Assembly (NCBI GenBank): GCA_018699735.1
Contig: JABIRP010000379.1
Location: 1 to 35,919 of the forward strand
Length of the DNA: 35,919 bases
Direction: 5' to 3'
Source of the DNA: Rhodospirillaceae bacterium
Lineage (GTDB): Bacteria > Pseudomonadota > Alphaproteobacteria > Thalassobaculales > Thalassobaculaceae
The notes below the pieces were generated by a model. It saw nothing but the letters and a program-made list of their open reading frames with translations. It was not told the DNA's origin and ran no database searches. Position numbers and translations under genes: made by a program. Below are positions 8,176-16,906 of this stretch, piece after piece. Position 1 is the first letter of the stretch. Each line of letters opens with the position of its first letter.

Positions 8176-9390
8176 ATGGATCAAGGCACAACGGCCCTGC
8201 CACTCTTAGACCTGATGATCGGAGTGGTCATCATTTTGGCCATCCTGTTCAAATCGGCATTCGAGCGCTTGGGCCTCCCGGCATTGGCCGGTTTTATTGC
8301 GCTGGGCGTGTTGTTACGAGTTGCCGACGATACATTCGGTCTAATTTCCGAAGACGGCATGGTCGTGCTGGAGTTTCTCGGGCGCATCGGCGTCTTCGCC
8401 ATTCTGTTCCGTGTCGGACTTGAGAGTAATCTGTCCGGGCTGTTGAGCAAGTTGCCGCGCGCGGCGCCGATCTGGGTATCGAATATCGCGCTGAGCGGCC
8501 TCCCGGCATACTGGGTTTCTTACCAATGGATCGGCCTGCCGCTGATACCCAGTCTCTTCGTGGCGATCGCTCTCACGGCGACAAGCATTGCGGTTACAGC
8601 CGAAATCTGGAGCGAGGCCGGCGCGATTTCCTCGGCCAATGGCGAGTTGATGATGGATGTCGCGGAACTGGACGACATCAGTGCTGTCGCCCTGCTCGCA
8701 TTCCTGCTGGCCTTGGTCCCAGTGCTGACGGGACAGTCCGATGGGACGATTTCGAAAGCCTTGTTTGACGCCGGAACAACCTTCCTGATCAAGACGTTCG
8801 CTTTCGGCGCCTTCTGCCTCTTGCTGGCACGATACGGCGAGCGACATATTTCCCGCTTCATCAAGTCGACGAAACCGCCTTATGGAATTCTGTTCGTTGC
8901 CGGCATCGGCATCGTCGTCGCGGCCCTCGCGGCCCAACTCGGGCTTTCACTTGCAGTCGGGGCGCTGTTCGCCGGCCTGATCTTCTGTCGTGACCCCGAG
9001 GTCGTCAGCATGGAGGCCTCGTTCGAGCCGGTGCACGACTTTTTCATGCCGTTTTTCTTCGTGGTCGTCGGCTTAAGCGTCGATCCGATGTCCCTCACCT
9101 CCGCAACACTGCTCGGGGGAATTCTGCTGATCGTCGCCGTTCTTGGAAAGATCATCGGGGCCGGCGTGCCCGCATATTTCGCGGCTGGATGGTCGGGAGC
9201 CGTTCTAATTGGTATCAGCATGGTGCCCCGGGCCGAGATTGCTCTTGTCGTCGCACGCCAAGGCAAAGAACTGGGCGAATGGGCTCTGCCGCCAGAGGTT
9301 TATTCGGCGCTGGTATTGATCGTCGCTGTGACGTGTACCGTATCGCCCGCGGTGCTTCGTGGGCTGTTGCGGCAGTGGCCGCAGAAGTAG
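8176..9390 (+). CDS. CPA2-family cation:proton antiporter, probably Na+/H+
   Basis: The 404-residue protein is almost entirely hydrophobic, with about twelve transmembrane segments, and contains the CPA2 core (ALTATSIAVTAEIWSEAGA). The ion-binding helix reads MMDVAELDDISAV, a double Asp (D166/D167) as in electrogenic Na+/H+ antiporters such as NapA, whereas KefB/KefC K+ efflux proteins have QD. A lysine in the later segment AVLGKIIGAG may match the conserved CPA lysine. There is no cytoplasmic RCK/TrkA domain. The ATG at 8176, with AGGA eight bases upstream, is preferred to the TTG at 8152 in the ORF track. The gene ends five bases from the end of the convergent NQR operon; a Na+ recycling role is inferred from that position and the DD motif. 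Confidence 0.85.
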   Translation: MDQGTTALPLLDLMIGVVIILAILFKSAFERLGLPALAGFIALGVLLRVADDTFGLISEDGMVVLEFLGRIGVFAILFRVGLESNLSGLLSKLPRAAPIWVSNIALSGLPAYWVSYQWIGLPLIPSLFVAIALTATSIAVTAEIWSEAGAISSANGELMMDVAELDDISAVALLAFLLALVPVLTGQSDGTISKALFDAGTTFLIKTFAFGAFCLLLARYGERHISRFIKSTKPPYGILFVAGIGIVVAALAAQLGLSLAVGALFAGLIFCRDPEVVSMEASFEPVHDFFMPFFFVVVGLSVDPMSLTSATLLGGILLIVAVLGKIIGAGVPAYFAAGWSGAVLIGISMVPRAEIALVVARQGKELGEWALPPEVYSALVLIVAVTCTVSPAVLRGLLRQWPQK

Positions 9391-9395
9391 ACCTG

Positions 9396-9803
9396 TTATG
9401 CGTTAGGCGACCAGAGGTTCCCCAGCGCCTTCAGAACGTCGTATCGGCTTATCTGCCCGACCAGCCGGCCACCCTCAACCACCGGGAAACGACGGTAGCG
9501 GCTCTTGAGAAAAATATCGGCGACCTCAACGATGTCAGTTCTGGCCTCGATGGTCTCTACATCCGAGCTCATGAACTCCGCAACCTTGCCGCCCGGTTCC
9601 TGGTGGTAGCTCGCCTCGAACGCAATCGCCAAACAGTCCTTGATTGAAAGCATACCGACGATCTCGCCGGCATCATCCAGCACCGGCCCGCCTGACACTT
9701 CCGCCCCGAGGAGCGCCTTGATCGCATCATGGATGCCCATGTCGGGCGTGAAGGTAACCAGATCGCGGGTCATGTAGTCTTGGGTGGTGGCGTTCGCTTT
9801 CAC
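9396..9803 (-). CDS. Two-CBS-domain protein at the end of the nqr operon
   Basis: The 135-residue soluble protein consists almost entirely of two CBS motifs: residues about 9-62 (MTRDLVTFTPDMGIHDAIKA) and about 70-130 (RYRRFPVVEGGRLVGQISRYDVL). A CBS pair forms a Bateman module that commonly binds adenine nucleotides or other ligands. No catalytic or transmembrane domain is attached. The start is a GTG whose bases overlap the nqrM stop (GTGA, 9800-9803), which indicates translational coupling. It may sense adenylate or NAD(H) state for the NQR complex or for the convergent antiporter, but that is inference from position only. Free-standing CBS proteins of this size are common in proteobacteria. 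Confidence 0.85.
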   Translation of the reverse strand: MKANATTQDYMTRDLVTFTPDMGIHDAIKALLGAEVSGGPVLDDAGEIVGMLSIKDCLAIAFEASYHQEPGGKVAEFMSSDVETIEARTDIVEVADIFLKSRYRRFPVVEGGRLVGQISRYDVLKALGNLWSPNA

Positions 9804-9991
9804 AGGCGCCTCCCGGGTTCAAATGTGTCGGCGGGTTCATCCTGGGTCGCACCACAGACATCGCAAACGGCGATACCGTTCAGATTGCCGCAACCACCCT
9901 CACGCAGCGGCCGCCTGCCAAACAACACGCCCACCGCCATGCCAAGGATGGAGAGCATAACGACGACGAGTGTAAGCACGAAAATTAACAT
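9800..9991 (-). CDS. nqrM: Na+-NQR maturation protein NqrM (DUF539)
   Basis: This 63-residue protein has one N-terminal transmembrane helix (about 2-24) followed by GRRPLREGGCGNLNG and CDVCG, matching the NqrM family, which is required for NQR assembly and thought to deliver iron to the NqrDE centre. Cysteines are visible at 34, 43 and 46; NqrM proteins are generally described with four conserved cysteines, so one may be missing here. The ATG follows GAGGAGAG placed within the last codons of apbE, 12 bases after the apbE stop. The product should sit in the inner membrane with its cysteine tail in the cytoplasm. The gene order apbE-nqrM matches other nqr operons and supports the call. Confidence 0.9.
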   Translation of the reverse strand: MLIFVLTLVVVMLSILGMAVGVLFGRRPLREGGCGNLNGIAVCDVCGATQDEPADTFEPGRRL

Positions 9992-10003
9992 CGTGGTCTC
10001 TCC

Positions 10004-11059
10004 TCAAGCCAAGAAGTAGGGCATGAAGGCCGTCGAGGATGCCTCAACGAAGCTGCGGCCGTTTCTAGCGATGAAGAAGGCGGCGATGCCTTCGCGCTCG
10101 GCAAGTTCCATACCCGCTTCGAGCCCCATGACCATCAAAGCCGTGGACAGCCCGTCCGCCAACATAGTCGTGGTTGCGATCACCGTCACCGAAGCCAAAC
10201 CATGTTCCACCGGCCGCGCAGTTCTCGGGTCGATGATGTGCGAGTAGTAGCGCCCCTCTTCTTCGAAAAAGAGACGATAGTCACCTGACGTGGCGAGCCC
10301 GTGCCGATCCAAGTGGACGACCCGCTGAGCGACCGATGGTACGCCGGAAGGATGTTCGATGCCGACACGCCAGCCGCCACCCCTTGGGCTCCAACCTCGG
10401 CCCCTAAGTTCGCCGCCGATCTCAACCAGATAATGACCGATTCCAATTTGTTCCAAGTGCTCGGCAATCTTGTCGACGGCAAAACCCTTGGCGATCCCAG
10501 ACAAATCGAGTTGAACAGCCTCATTCCGTTTAGTGAGCCGCGGTGGAGCACTCAAGGCGCCAACCTTGTTAAATCCAATTTTCGCCGACGCGTCTTCGAT
10601 GAGCGACTTGGAGGGAACCTGCTGTCCGTCGGCGCCAGAGCCAAATCCCCAAAGGTCGACGACTGGGCCGACAGTCGGATCGAAAGCGCCGCCAGTTAGA
10701 GCCGCAACCCGAAGCGCCGCTTCGGCGACGGTCGCGGTATCGCTGGACACACGAACCTCGGATCGGGCCGGTCCCGCGTTGAAGTGCGAAAGTTCGGATC
10801 CGGGTCGATAGGTCGACATCTGATCGTTGATTGCCTCAAGAATGTCCGCCAAGTCGGCGGTCAACCGATTTACGTCGACGCCGGCCGGTTTGTCGGTGAT
10901 CTTGATTTGATAGGTCGTACCCATCGTGCGACCGGAAAGTTGTGACAAGCCCCGTCCACGGTCACCACTATCGCAGGCCATGAGACTTAGGAACGGTGTT
11001 GCCAGAGCCAGGGAGCCAACCCCTTTAACTAGGCTCCTTCGGGTTAGGTCGTGTGTCAT
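10004..11059 (-). CDS. apbE: FAD:protein FMN transferase ApbE (lipoprotein)
   Basis: The 351-residue enzyme attaches FMN from FAD through a phosphoester bond to threonine in NqrB and NqrC. The core is recognisable: LSGRTMGTTYQIK near the N-terminus, DLSGIAKGFAVDKIAE, SHIIDPRTARPVEHG, and the metal-binding ADGLSTALMVMG near the C-terminus. The N-terminus combines an RRSLVKG twin-arginine-like motif with a lipobox (LSLMAC), so the enzyme is probably exported and lipid-anchored on the periplasmic face, where the flavins of NqrB and NqrC are attached. The ORF-track start is 33 codons too early; the ATG at 11059 lies two bases before the nqrF stop in minus-strand order, consistent with operon packing. 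Confidence 0.92.
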   Translation of the reverse strand: MTHDLTRRSLVKGVGSLALATPFLSLMACDSGDRGRGLSQLSGRTMGTTYQIKITDKPAGVDVNRLTADLADILEAINDQMSTYRPGSELSHFNAGPARSEVRVSSDTATVAEAALRVAALTGGAFDPTVGPVVDLWGFGSGADGQQVPSKSLIEDASAKIGFNKVGALSAPPRLTKRNEAVQLDLSGIAKGFAVDKIAEHLEQIGIGHYLVEIGGELRGRGWSPRGGGWRVGIEHPSGVPSVAQRVVHLDRHGLATSGDYRLFFEEEGRYYSHIIDPRTARPVEHGLASVTVIATTTMLADGLSTALMVMGLEAGMELAEREGIAAFFIARNGRSFVEASSTAFMPYFLA

Positions 11060-11061
11060 GG

Positions 11062-12285
11062 CTAACCTCCGAAATCGTCGAAGAAGATGGCGTCGGGATC
11101 GACACCGAGATTGTCGAGCATGCGCCGTACCGCCCGGATCATCATGGGCGGGCCGCAAAGATAGTATTCGCAGTCCTCGGGCGATGGATGTTGCTTGAGG
11201 TATTGGTTCGCCAGGACATCATGAACAAATCCTGTCTGCCCGGTCCAAACGCCGTCCGGGATTGGCTCGGACAGAGCGACCGTCCAATTGAAATTGTCGA
11301 ACGTCACAGCCAACTGATCGAACTCGTCCTGGTATAGGATCTCCCGCCTGTTCCGAGCACCGTACCAGAACGATATCTGGCGTTCTGTCTTGCAGCGCTT
11401 GAGTTGATCGAGAATGAGCGACCGTAAAGGCGCCATGCCAACACCGCCGCCAACGAACACCATCTCGGCATTGGTATTGGTCGCCGAGAAATGACCATAG
11501 GGGCCAGAAACCAAGACCTCGTCCCCTGGCTTGCGGCTGAATAGATATGAAGAAACGACACCTGGCAGTGCGTCATCTGGAGCGTCAGGCGGAGGAATTG
11601 CGGCGCGAACGTTTAGTGTGATCGCATCCCTCTCTTCTGGAGGATTGGCCATGGAATAGGCGCGGGTCGTTTGACTGGGCGTCCCGGTCTCCAGCCGCCG
11701 CAGGTCGAACCTGTCCCAATCATCGCGAAAGGCGGCATCAATATCGATCTCCGAGTACTTAATCCTATAGGCGGGGCAAGTAGCCTGGATGTATCCACCA
11801 GCTCGGAATTCGATTAGCTCACCTTTGGGAAGGTCGAGCACCAACTCCTTGATCAGACTGGCGATTTGGGTGTTGGAACGAACCCGGCAGGCCCATTGCT
11901 TCACACCGAACACATCCTCGGGCACTTCGACCGACATCTCGTCGCGCAGCTTGACCTGACAGGCGAGACGCATGCCACGGCGTATCTCGCGTCTGGTGAG
12001 GCGCCCGGTTTCGGTCGGCAAGGCTGTTCCACCGCCGTTGGTCACCCGGACCCGACATTGGCCGCAAGTTCCGCTGCCGCCGCAAGCAGCCGGCAATCGA
12101 ATTTCCGCCTCGCCAAGCACGTCCAGTAATTTGCGGCCAACGGCAGCCGTGAGCGACTTTCCGTCATTGATCGTGACTTCGACAGTTCCCCCGGCGACAA
12201 AAAGCGAGCGGGCGGTCAGGATCGCCAAAACCAGCAACAACACGATGCAGGTGAACAGGACAATGCCGAGCCAAATTTCAGTCAT
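11062..12285 (-). CDS. nqrF: Na+-NQR subunit F, NADH dehydrogenase flavoprotein
   Basis: The 407-residue subunit oxidises NADH and feeds electrons into NQR. It has an N-terminal membrane helix (about 4-26), a plant-type 2Fe-2S domain with cysteines in [12 protein letters not shown] plus LACQV, and a ferredoxin-reductase-like module with the FAD motif RAYSMANPP, the NADH-binding [11 protein letters not shown] and the C-terminal YLCGPPMMI. The length matches characterised NqrF proteins (about 408). The 585-codon ORF in the track is an upstream extension that runs antiframe through nqrE; the true ATG at 12285 overlaps the nqrE stop by four bases (ATGA). All expected cofactor ligands are present. 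Confidence 0.95.
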   Translation of the reverse strand: MTEIWLGIVLFTCIVLLLVLAILTARSLFVAGGTVEVTINDGKSLTAAVGRKLLDVLGEAEIRLPAACGGSGTCGQCRVRVTNGGGTALPTETGRLTRREIRRGMRLACQVKLRDEMSVEVPEDVFGVKQWACRVRSNTQIASLIKELVLDLPKGELIEFRAGGYIQATCPAYRIKYSEIDIDAAFRDDWDRFDLRRLETGTPSQTTRAYSMANPPEERDAITLNVRAAIPPPDAPDDALPGVVSSYLFSRKPGDEVLVSGPYGHFSATNTNAEMVFVGGGVGMAPLRSLILDQLKRCKTERQISFWYGARNRREILYQDEFDQLAVTFDNFNWTVALSEPIPDGVWTGQTGFVHDVLANQYLKQHPSPEDCEYYLCGPPMMIRAVRRMLDNLGVDPDAIFFDDFGG

Positions 12286-12896
12286 CCGACAGTGATCCCC
12301 TTGAAGCCGAGGAAACCAAGGGAGATCAAACCGACCACCACGAAGGCTATTCCGGTACCTTGGAGCCCTTTCGGGATGTCGCTGTATTTCAGCTTCTCTC
12401 GAATTCCCGCCAGCAGGAGGATCGCGAGCAGCCAACCGAACCCCGTTCCCAAGCCGTAAGTGACACTTTCTGGCAGGTCGTATTTCCGGTCGACCATGAA
12501 CAAAGACCCACCGAGGATGGCGCAATTGACCGTGACCAACGGCAGGTAAATGCCAAGTCTCTGGTGCATGGCCGGCAAATAACGCTCGATCACCATCTCC
12601 ACAATTTGCACCATCGCGGCGATCACACCGATGAAGCTCAGGAGGGCCAGAAAGCTCAAATCGACGTCCGGCAACCCGGCCCAAGCCAGCGCACCTTCTG
12701 CCAGCAAATAGCCGTTGATCAGATTGTTGACCGGGACGGTTATCGTCTGAACCACCAGAACCGCCAAACCGAGGCCGAATGCCGTTTCCATCCGCCGCGA
12801 GACAGCCAAGAACATGCACATACCAAGGAAGAACGAGAGGGCCAGATTCTCGATGAAGGCGGCCTGCACGAATATGCTCGCATATCCCGTCATCAT
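12282..12896 (-). CDS. nqrE: Na+-NQR subunit E, integral membrane
   Basis: The 204-residue protein has six hydrophobic segments and is the inverted-topology partner of NqrD. The two half-membrane cysteines that coordinate the iron centre between NqrD and NqrE are present, one in [12 protein letters not shown] and one in [11 protein letters not shown]. Other family blocks are EMVIERYLP and [13 protein letters not shown]. The ATG at 12896 overlaps the nqrD stop (ATGA); a second in-frame ATG follows at once. Length agrees with the family (about 198). Electron transfer across the membrane through this centre is coupled to Na+ transport in the established NQR model. Confidence 0.95.
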   Translation of the reverse strand: MMTGYASIFVQAAFIENLALSFFLGMCMFLAVSRRMETAFGLGLAVLVVQTITVPVNNLINGYLLAEGALAWAGLPDVDLSFLALLSFIGVIAAMVQIVEMVIERYLPAMHQRLGIYLPLVTVNCAILGGSLFMVDRKYDLPESVTYGLGTGFGWLLAILLLAGIREKLKYSDIPKGLQGTGIAFVVVGLISLGFLGFKGITVG

Positions 12897-13552
12897 GGAC
12901 CTCCAGCTTTGGTCACTTCGAACTCGTCTTCCTCCACCTGTTCGGCGCGCGCGGAGCGGATCGCCCAGATCATGAATCCGATAATGAAGAACGCGCTCGG
13001 CGGCAGCAGCATTAAGGCGGCAGGTTGATACCAGCCCCCGGCGGCAGTCGTCGGCAGAATCACAATTCCCAACAAAGTGCCGGCGCCGAAGATCTCGCGG
13101 ACCGTGCCAACCGCAATCAGTATCCAGGCATAACCCAGCCCATTGCCGAGCCCGTCCAGGATGCTGGCGACAACGCCATTTCGAATGGCAAACGCTTCCG
13201 CCCGCCCGAGAATGATACAGTTGGTGACGATGAGGCCGACGAAGACCGAGAGCTGCCTGGAAAGCGAATACGCATATGCCTTCAGCACCTGGTCAACGAC
13301 GATGACCAGGCTGGCGATTATGGTGATCTGGATGATCAGTCGCACGCTGCGCGGCAAGTGCATACGGATCGAACTGATTGCCGCGTTTGATACCGTGATC
13401 ACGGCAATCACCGCCAAGGACATGATCAAGGCAGTGGCCAGGGTCTTGGTCACCGCCAAGGCCGAGCAGACACCCAGCACTTGCAAGGTAATCGGATTGT
13501 CGCCGACCAGCGGCGTGATGAGCGTCCGCAATTTTCCTGTACCCGGGTTCAC
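12893..13552 (-). CDS. nqrD: Na+-NQR subunit D, integral membrane
   Basis: With a GTG start at 13552 the protein has 219 residues, close to the usual 210. The track's 237-codon ORF begins inside nqrC and its extra N-terminus ([18 protein letters not shown]) is unlike NqrD. The GTG has GAGGTGAGGC just upstream and lies only four bases after the nqrC stop codon. Family blocks are strong: [53 protein letters not shown] and [20 protein letters not shown]. Both iron-ligand cysteines (VCSAL and TNCII) are present. Six transmembrane segments are expected. Confidence 0.94.
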   Translation of the reverse strand: MNPGTGKLRTLITPLVGDNPITLQVLGVCSALAVTKTLATALIMSLAVIAVITVSNAAISSIRMHLPRSVRLIIQITIIASLVIVVDQVLKAYAYSLSRQLSVFVGLIVTNCIILGRAEAFAIRNGVVASILDGLGNGLGYAWILIAVGTVREIFGAGTLLGIVILPTTAAGGWYQPAALMLLPPSAFFIIGFMIWAIRSARAEQVEEDEFEVTKAGGP

Positions 13553-13556
13553 CGCC

Positions 13557-14390
13557 TCACCTCGCTCGAAGTTTGCGCAGGAATGGACCAAAGCCATGAT
13601 CGCCAAGCCAGTAGCGAAGCAGGTTTGTCACGCCATGGCTGGTCCAGGTAGCACCGGTTAAACCATCCACCTGATACGCAGCATCGGGACTAGCCGGGTC
13701 GACCGGTCCGGTTGCGATCCCAAGGCGTTGGGTCCCGGTCTGATCCCATATTCTTTTGCCATACCATTGCCGGCGCCAGGACGGGGCGTCGATTAATGCG
13801 CCCAACCCTGGTGTTTCCGTATGCTCATAAAAAGTAAGACCGACCACGGTCTTCAGGTCCGCACTCACACCAAGATAACCGTAGAGCATCGAGCCATATC
13901 CTTTGCCGCGCACCGGCAGCACCACGACCTCTGTCTTGCCCGCCCGCACGAGGAGATAAACGACAGCGAATTTGGCTCGACGACCGACCCATGCGACATC
14001 CTCTTTCGGGTCGACCATCACGCTTGTCTCGGGATCCTTGGCCGCAGCGCGCTGATCGAAGGACGCGGGGTCCATTCGCGGCACATACTCACCACTCTCC
14101 AGGTCGACAACCTTGGCTTCAAGCGTCGCCTCGCCCCTGCTAAACGCCGCAGCGAAATCCGGGACCCGGGAAACGATGTCGACGATATGGCGCTGACGCT
14201 CAGCCTCACGGTTGGCGATCTGGCGGGGTTTGAGGATGACCGCCGAGGCGGTCACCAACGCCGAGCAAACCAAGGCCACGATCAAGGTGATCGCAAGTGT
14301 CTTGATCGGTCGATCGTTCGGCATATCCAGGAACTGCCGGAATACTGACGCCGGGCGATCTCCCACATTGACAGGCTCATTAGTCGACAT
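13557..14390 (-). CDS. nqrC: Na+-NQR subunit C, covalent-FMN subunit
   Basis: The 277-residue protein has one N-terminal transmembrane helix (about 31-53) and a periplasmic FMN-binding domain. The flavinylation motif [14 protein letters not shown] is canonical, with T248 as the expected FMN-phosphoester site made by ApbE. Other NqrC marks include [20 protein letters not shown] and [12 protein letters not shown]. The ATG at 14390 overlaps the end of nqrB by 11 bases. Its intact motif contrasts with the altered motif of the neighbouring NqrB. Slightly longer at the N-terminus than Vibrio NqrC (about 257). Confidence 0.95.
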   Translation of the reverse strand: MSTNEPVNVGDRPASVFRQFLDMPNDRPIKTLAITLIVALVCSALVTASAVILKPRQIANREAERQRHIVDIVSRVPDFAAAFSRGEATLEAKVVDLESGEYVPRMDPASFDQRAAAKDPETSVMVDPKEDVAWVGRRAKFAVVYLLVRAGKTEVVVLPVRGKGYGSMLYGYLGVSADLKTVVGLTFYEHTETPGLGALIDAPSWRRQWYGKRIWDQTGTQRLGIATGPVDPASPDAAYQVDGLTGATWTSHGVTNLLRYWLGDHGFGPFLRKLRAR

Positions 14391-15477
14391 GACGTCTGGC
14401 CCTCCGCCTGATGTTGGCCCGAACCACCAAACTGTCGATGAGCGGTGCCGCGATGTTACCCATCAGGATCGCGAACATAACGCCGTCCGGATGATGGCCA
14501 TTGGCGACGCGAAACAGCACCACCAAGGCGCCAATCAGGAACCCGTAAATCCAACGTCCGGTATCGGTCATCGCCGAGGTCGTCTGATCGGTGGCCAGGA
14601 ACACGGCCCCAAACGCAAAGCTCCCGAGCGTCAGATGCCAGTGAAACGACAGCGAGAAATAGGCATCGCCCGGCAGATTGTTGGACAATATCGACGTCAG
14701 CACCATGCCGAGCAGCACACCGGTGATGACCCGTGCCGACGCTGTTCTGGTGTAAAGCAGGACGCCGGCCCCAAGAATGCACGCGACCGTCGACGTGGTC
14801 CCGAATGCGCCGGGCACGAGGCCGAGAAAGCTCAACTCCCAAGGTGTTGCCACCCAGGCCAGAGCCTCCGGCCTTTGCAGGGCTCCCAGGCTGAGGTAGG
14901 TCGGCTCCGAGAACGCATCCACCATGACCCACGAGGATTCGATCGTCATTTGCGCCGGATAAGTGACATAGAGAAACGCCACGCCGACCAACACGGGATT
15001 GAGAACATTCTTTCCAATACCGCCGAAAATCTCTCGGCCGACAACCAACCCAAACGAAATCCCGAGCGCCGCCTGCCACAACGGTAGCGCCGGCGGTAAA
15101 ACCAGCGCGAACAAAAGAACCAACACCGCCAATCCCTGACCGGGCGGGCGATGTCGAGCTGTCGCAAATGCCCACGACCAGAAGGCTCCGGTGACGCCAA
15201 CCGTGATCAGGATCGGCAGAAAATAGAGTGCGCCGTGAATGACAGCGGCAACAAAACTTAAGGGATCCAAGCCCACGCCGAGTGCTTGGATGACATCCCC
15301 GCGCCACCCCGGCGCAACCTCCAATTTCAAGCGCTCCAGAGTCAGATTAGCCTGCAGACCTGTGTTGTAGAGCGCCATGGCGACGCAAGGGGCCAACGCG
15401 ATTAGCTGCCATCGCAGCGCAGCCGCCAGATTGAAAGCGTCACGGATATGCGGGGCTGGCCTCGTAACCACTCTCAT
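14380..15477 (-). CDS. nqrB: Na+-NQR subunit B with altered flavinylation motif
   Basis: This is the large membrane subunit that carries riboflavin and covalent FMN and takes part in Na+ translocation and quinone reduction. Family blocks are clear: LPPALPLWQAALGISFGLVV, FGGIGKNVLNPVLVG, FHWHLTLGSFAFGAVFLATD and FAILMGNIAAPLIDSLVVR. It is 365 residues against about 412-415 in Vibrio, the difference being mainly a short N-terminus; the ATG overlaps the nqrA stop (ATGA), leaving little room for a longer form. Where the family has DGxSGAT, this protein reads DAFSEPT (residues 187-193), so the acceptor threonine T193 is kept but Gly-Ala is replaced by Glu-Pro. Whether ApbE still modifies it is open. 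Confidence 0.93.
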   Translation of the reverse strand: MRVVTRPAPHIRDAFNLAAALRWQLIALAPCVAMALYNTGLQANLTLERLKLEVAPGWRGDVIQALGVGLDPLSFVAAVIHGALYFLPILITVGVTGAFWSWAFATARHRPPGQGLAVLVLLFALVLPPALPLWQAALGISFGLVVGREIFGGIGKNVLNPVLVGVAFLYVTYPAQMTIESSWVMVDAFSEPTYLSLGALQRPEALAWVATPWELSFLGLVPGAFGTTSTVACILGAGVLLYTRTASARVITGVLLGMVLTSILSNNLPGDAYFSLSFHWHLTLGSFAFGAVFLATDQTTSAMTDTGRWIYGFLIGALVVLFRVANGHHPDGVMFAILMGNIAAPLIDSLVVRANIRRRARRHVD

Positions 15478-16844
15478 CCCTCCTTCTCGATCATGTCGAG
15501 TACGGAGCGAAGCATCGGGCCATAGTCGAGCTTGCTCGGGCAGATCGTCGTGCAGAGTGCTAAATCCTCCTCGTCAAGTTCGAGACAACCGAGCGCTTCC
15601 GCCGCCTCCAGGTCTCCGACGAGAAGTGCACGAAGTAATTGGGTGGGTAAAATGTCGAGCGGCATCACGCGCTCAAACCCGCCGAACGGGACCATCGCCG
15701 TTGCCGGTCTATTTGCTGAACTCACGAGTGGAAATTTTTTCCGGCCCCAGGGGCGAGATCCGAGGCCCCGATAGATCGAGAACCAATTGGGCGGACTGCT
15801 ACCGGTTGCACTATCCGCTGTGGCATCCCTTTCACCGATCACGGATACCTGGTTGTCGTAGCGGCCGAGATAGGCGCTCGCGCCGTCCGCGTGGCGTCCT
15901 GACATTACAGAGCCTGAAATCACGCGACACGCACCTTCGATCATAGCGTCTCGGGTCAAATCAGTGATGCTGGCCCCCATACGCGTGCGCAGGACACGCG
16001 GCTCCCGGATCATTGGGCCGGCCAGCGAAACCAGGCGTTCGCAGAGGAGCCTACCGGTCGTGAACAAATGCCCGATCGATATGACGTCCTGATAACCTAT
16101 GTGCCAAACCATCCGAGCCGCCGACACTGGATCGAGGTGATGGATATGCGTGCCGACCAAACCCGCCGGATGGGGTCCGGAGAACTTCCTTACAGACACC
16201 TCTGGTACCGACGGAATGGGCAGGTTCACACTCGGTCCCTGGCATACGAAGACGTTTCGCTCGGCCAAGTGAGAGATTACCGCAAGTCCGTTGCGAAACT
16301 CGTCCGGACGGGTTTCGATGATCTGCATCGGATCGGGCGCCAGAGGATTGGTGTCCATGGCGGTCACGAAAATTGAGCGGACAGTGCTCTCAGGATCCGC
16401 CGCTCTGCCAAACGGCCTAGTTCGCAGCGATGGCCAGAGACCGGATTCCAGCAAGGTCTCTATCACTTGGTCTCGCCTGAGCGAGCCGAGTTCGGCCGCT
16501 GGCCAGGACGAAAAATCCCTCTCCTCATCGCCATCCAAACGAATGACGACAGATTTCAACGATCTTCGGGGCCCCCAGACGATTTGCGAGACCACGCCGC
16601 TACCGGGAGACGTAAACTGGACCGATGGCCGCTTTCGATCCTCGAACAAGGTTTGGCCGAGCTTTACCCGGTCACCTTCTTCGACCCGCATCGCCGGTCT
16701 CAGCCCGCCATAGTCCTCTCCCGACAAAGCCACCGACGAGATCCCAGGGCCAGCGCCAATACTGCCCGCCGGATCACCGGCGATGGGTAGATCAAGGCCG
16801 GCTTCAATTCTGGTTATTGTCGTTTCAGCCTGTCGGCCCGGCAT
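15474..16844 (-). CDS. nqrA: Na+-NQR subunit A
   Basis: The 456-residue soluble subunit opens the nqr operon. It has the conserved N-terminal region (SVALSGEDYGGLRPAMRVEEGDRV), the middle block FVTAMDTNPLAPDP, the segment GTHIHHLDPVSA and the C-terminal cysteine block CTTICPSKLDYG. NqrA faces the cytoplasm and has been implicated in quinone binding. The length is close to the usual 446-450. The ATG at 16844 is preceded by GGAGAGGG at good spacing. Upstream, 111 bases separate it from the FHA-protease gene on the same strand, and that gap contains candidate regulatory palindromes. Confidence 0.94.
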   Translation of the reverse strand: MPGRQAETTITRIEAGLDLPIAGDPAGSIGAGPGISSVALSGEDYGGLRPAMRVEEGDRVKLGQTLFEDRKRPSVQFTSPGSGVVSQIVWGPRRSLKSVVIRLDGDEERDFSSWPAAELGSLRRDQVIETLLESGLWPSLRTRPFGRAADPESTVRSIFVTAMDTNPLAPDPMQIIETRPDEFRNGLAVISHLAERNVFVCQGPSVNLPIPSVPEVSVRKFSGPHPAGLVGTHIHHLDPVSAARMVWHIGYQDVISIGHLFTTGRLLCERLVSLAGPMIREPRVLRTRMGASITDLTRDAMIEGACRVISGSVMSGRHADGASAYLGRYDNQVSVIGERDATADSATGSSPPNWFSIYRGLGSRPWGRKKFPLVSSANRPATAMVPFGGFERVMPLDILPTQLLRALLVGDLEAAEALGCLELDEEDLALCTTICPSKLDYGPMLRSVLDMIEKEG

Positions 16845-16883
16845 TCGTCTGACCCTCTCCGTGGCACTGATGGAAAGACACTA

Positions 16884-16896
16884 ATCAAACCTTGAT
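16884..16896. repeat. Short palindrome upstream of nqrA (ATCAA-N3-TTGAT)
   Basis: A perfect five-base inverted repeat, ATCAA ACC TTGAT, lies 40-52 bases upstream of the nqrA start. It could be part of an operator, or the TTGAT half could belong to a promoter -35 element on the minus strand. It is short and could occur by chance. Confidence 0.3.
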
Positions 16897-16906
16897 AGAG
16901 TCGTCT

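Noticed and set aside
11062-12819. 585-codon ORF that could be read as an NqrE-NqrF region fusion
   Set aside because: The extra 178 codons are out of frame with nqrE and lack NQR features; the ATG at 12285 gives a normal 407-residue NqrF with an ATGA overlap.
14456-15307. 283-codon minus-strand ORF within nqrB
   Set aside because: It is a frame-shifted reading of nqrB with no hydrophobic pattern or family motif; nqrB itself is intact.
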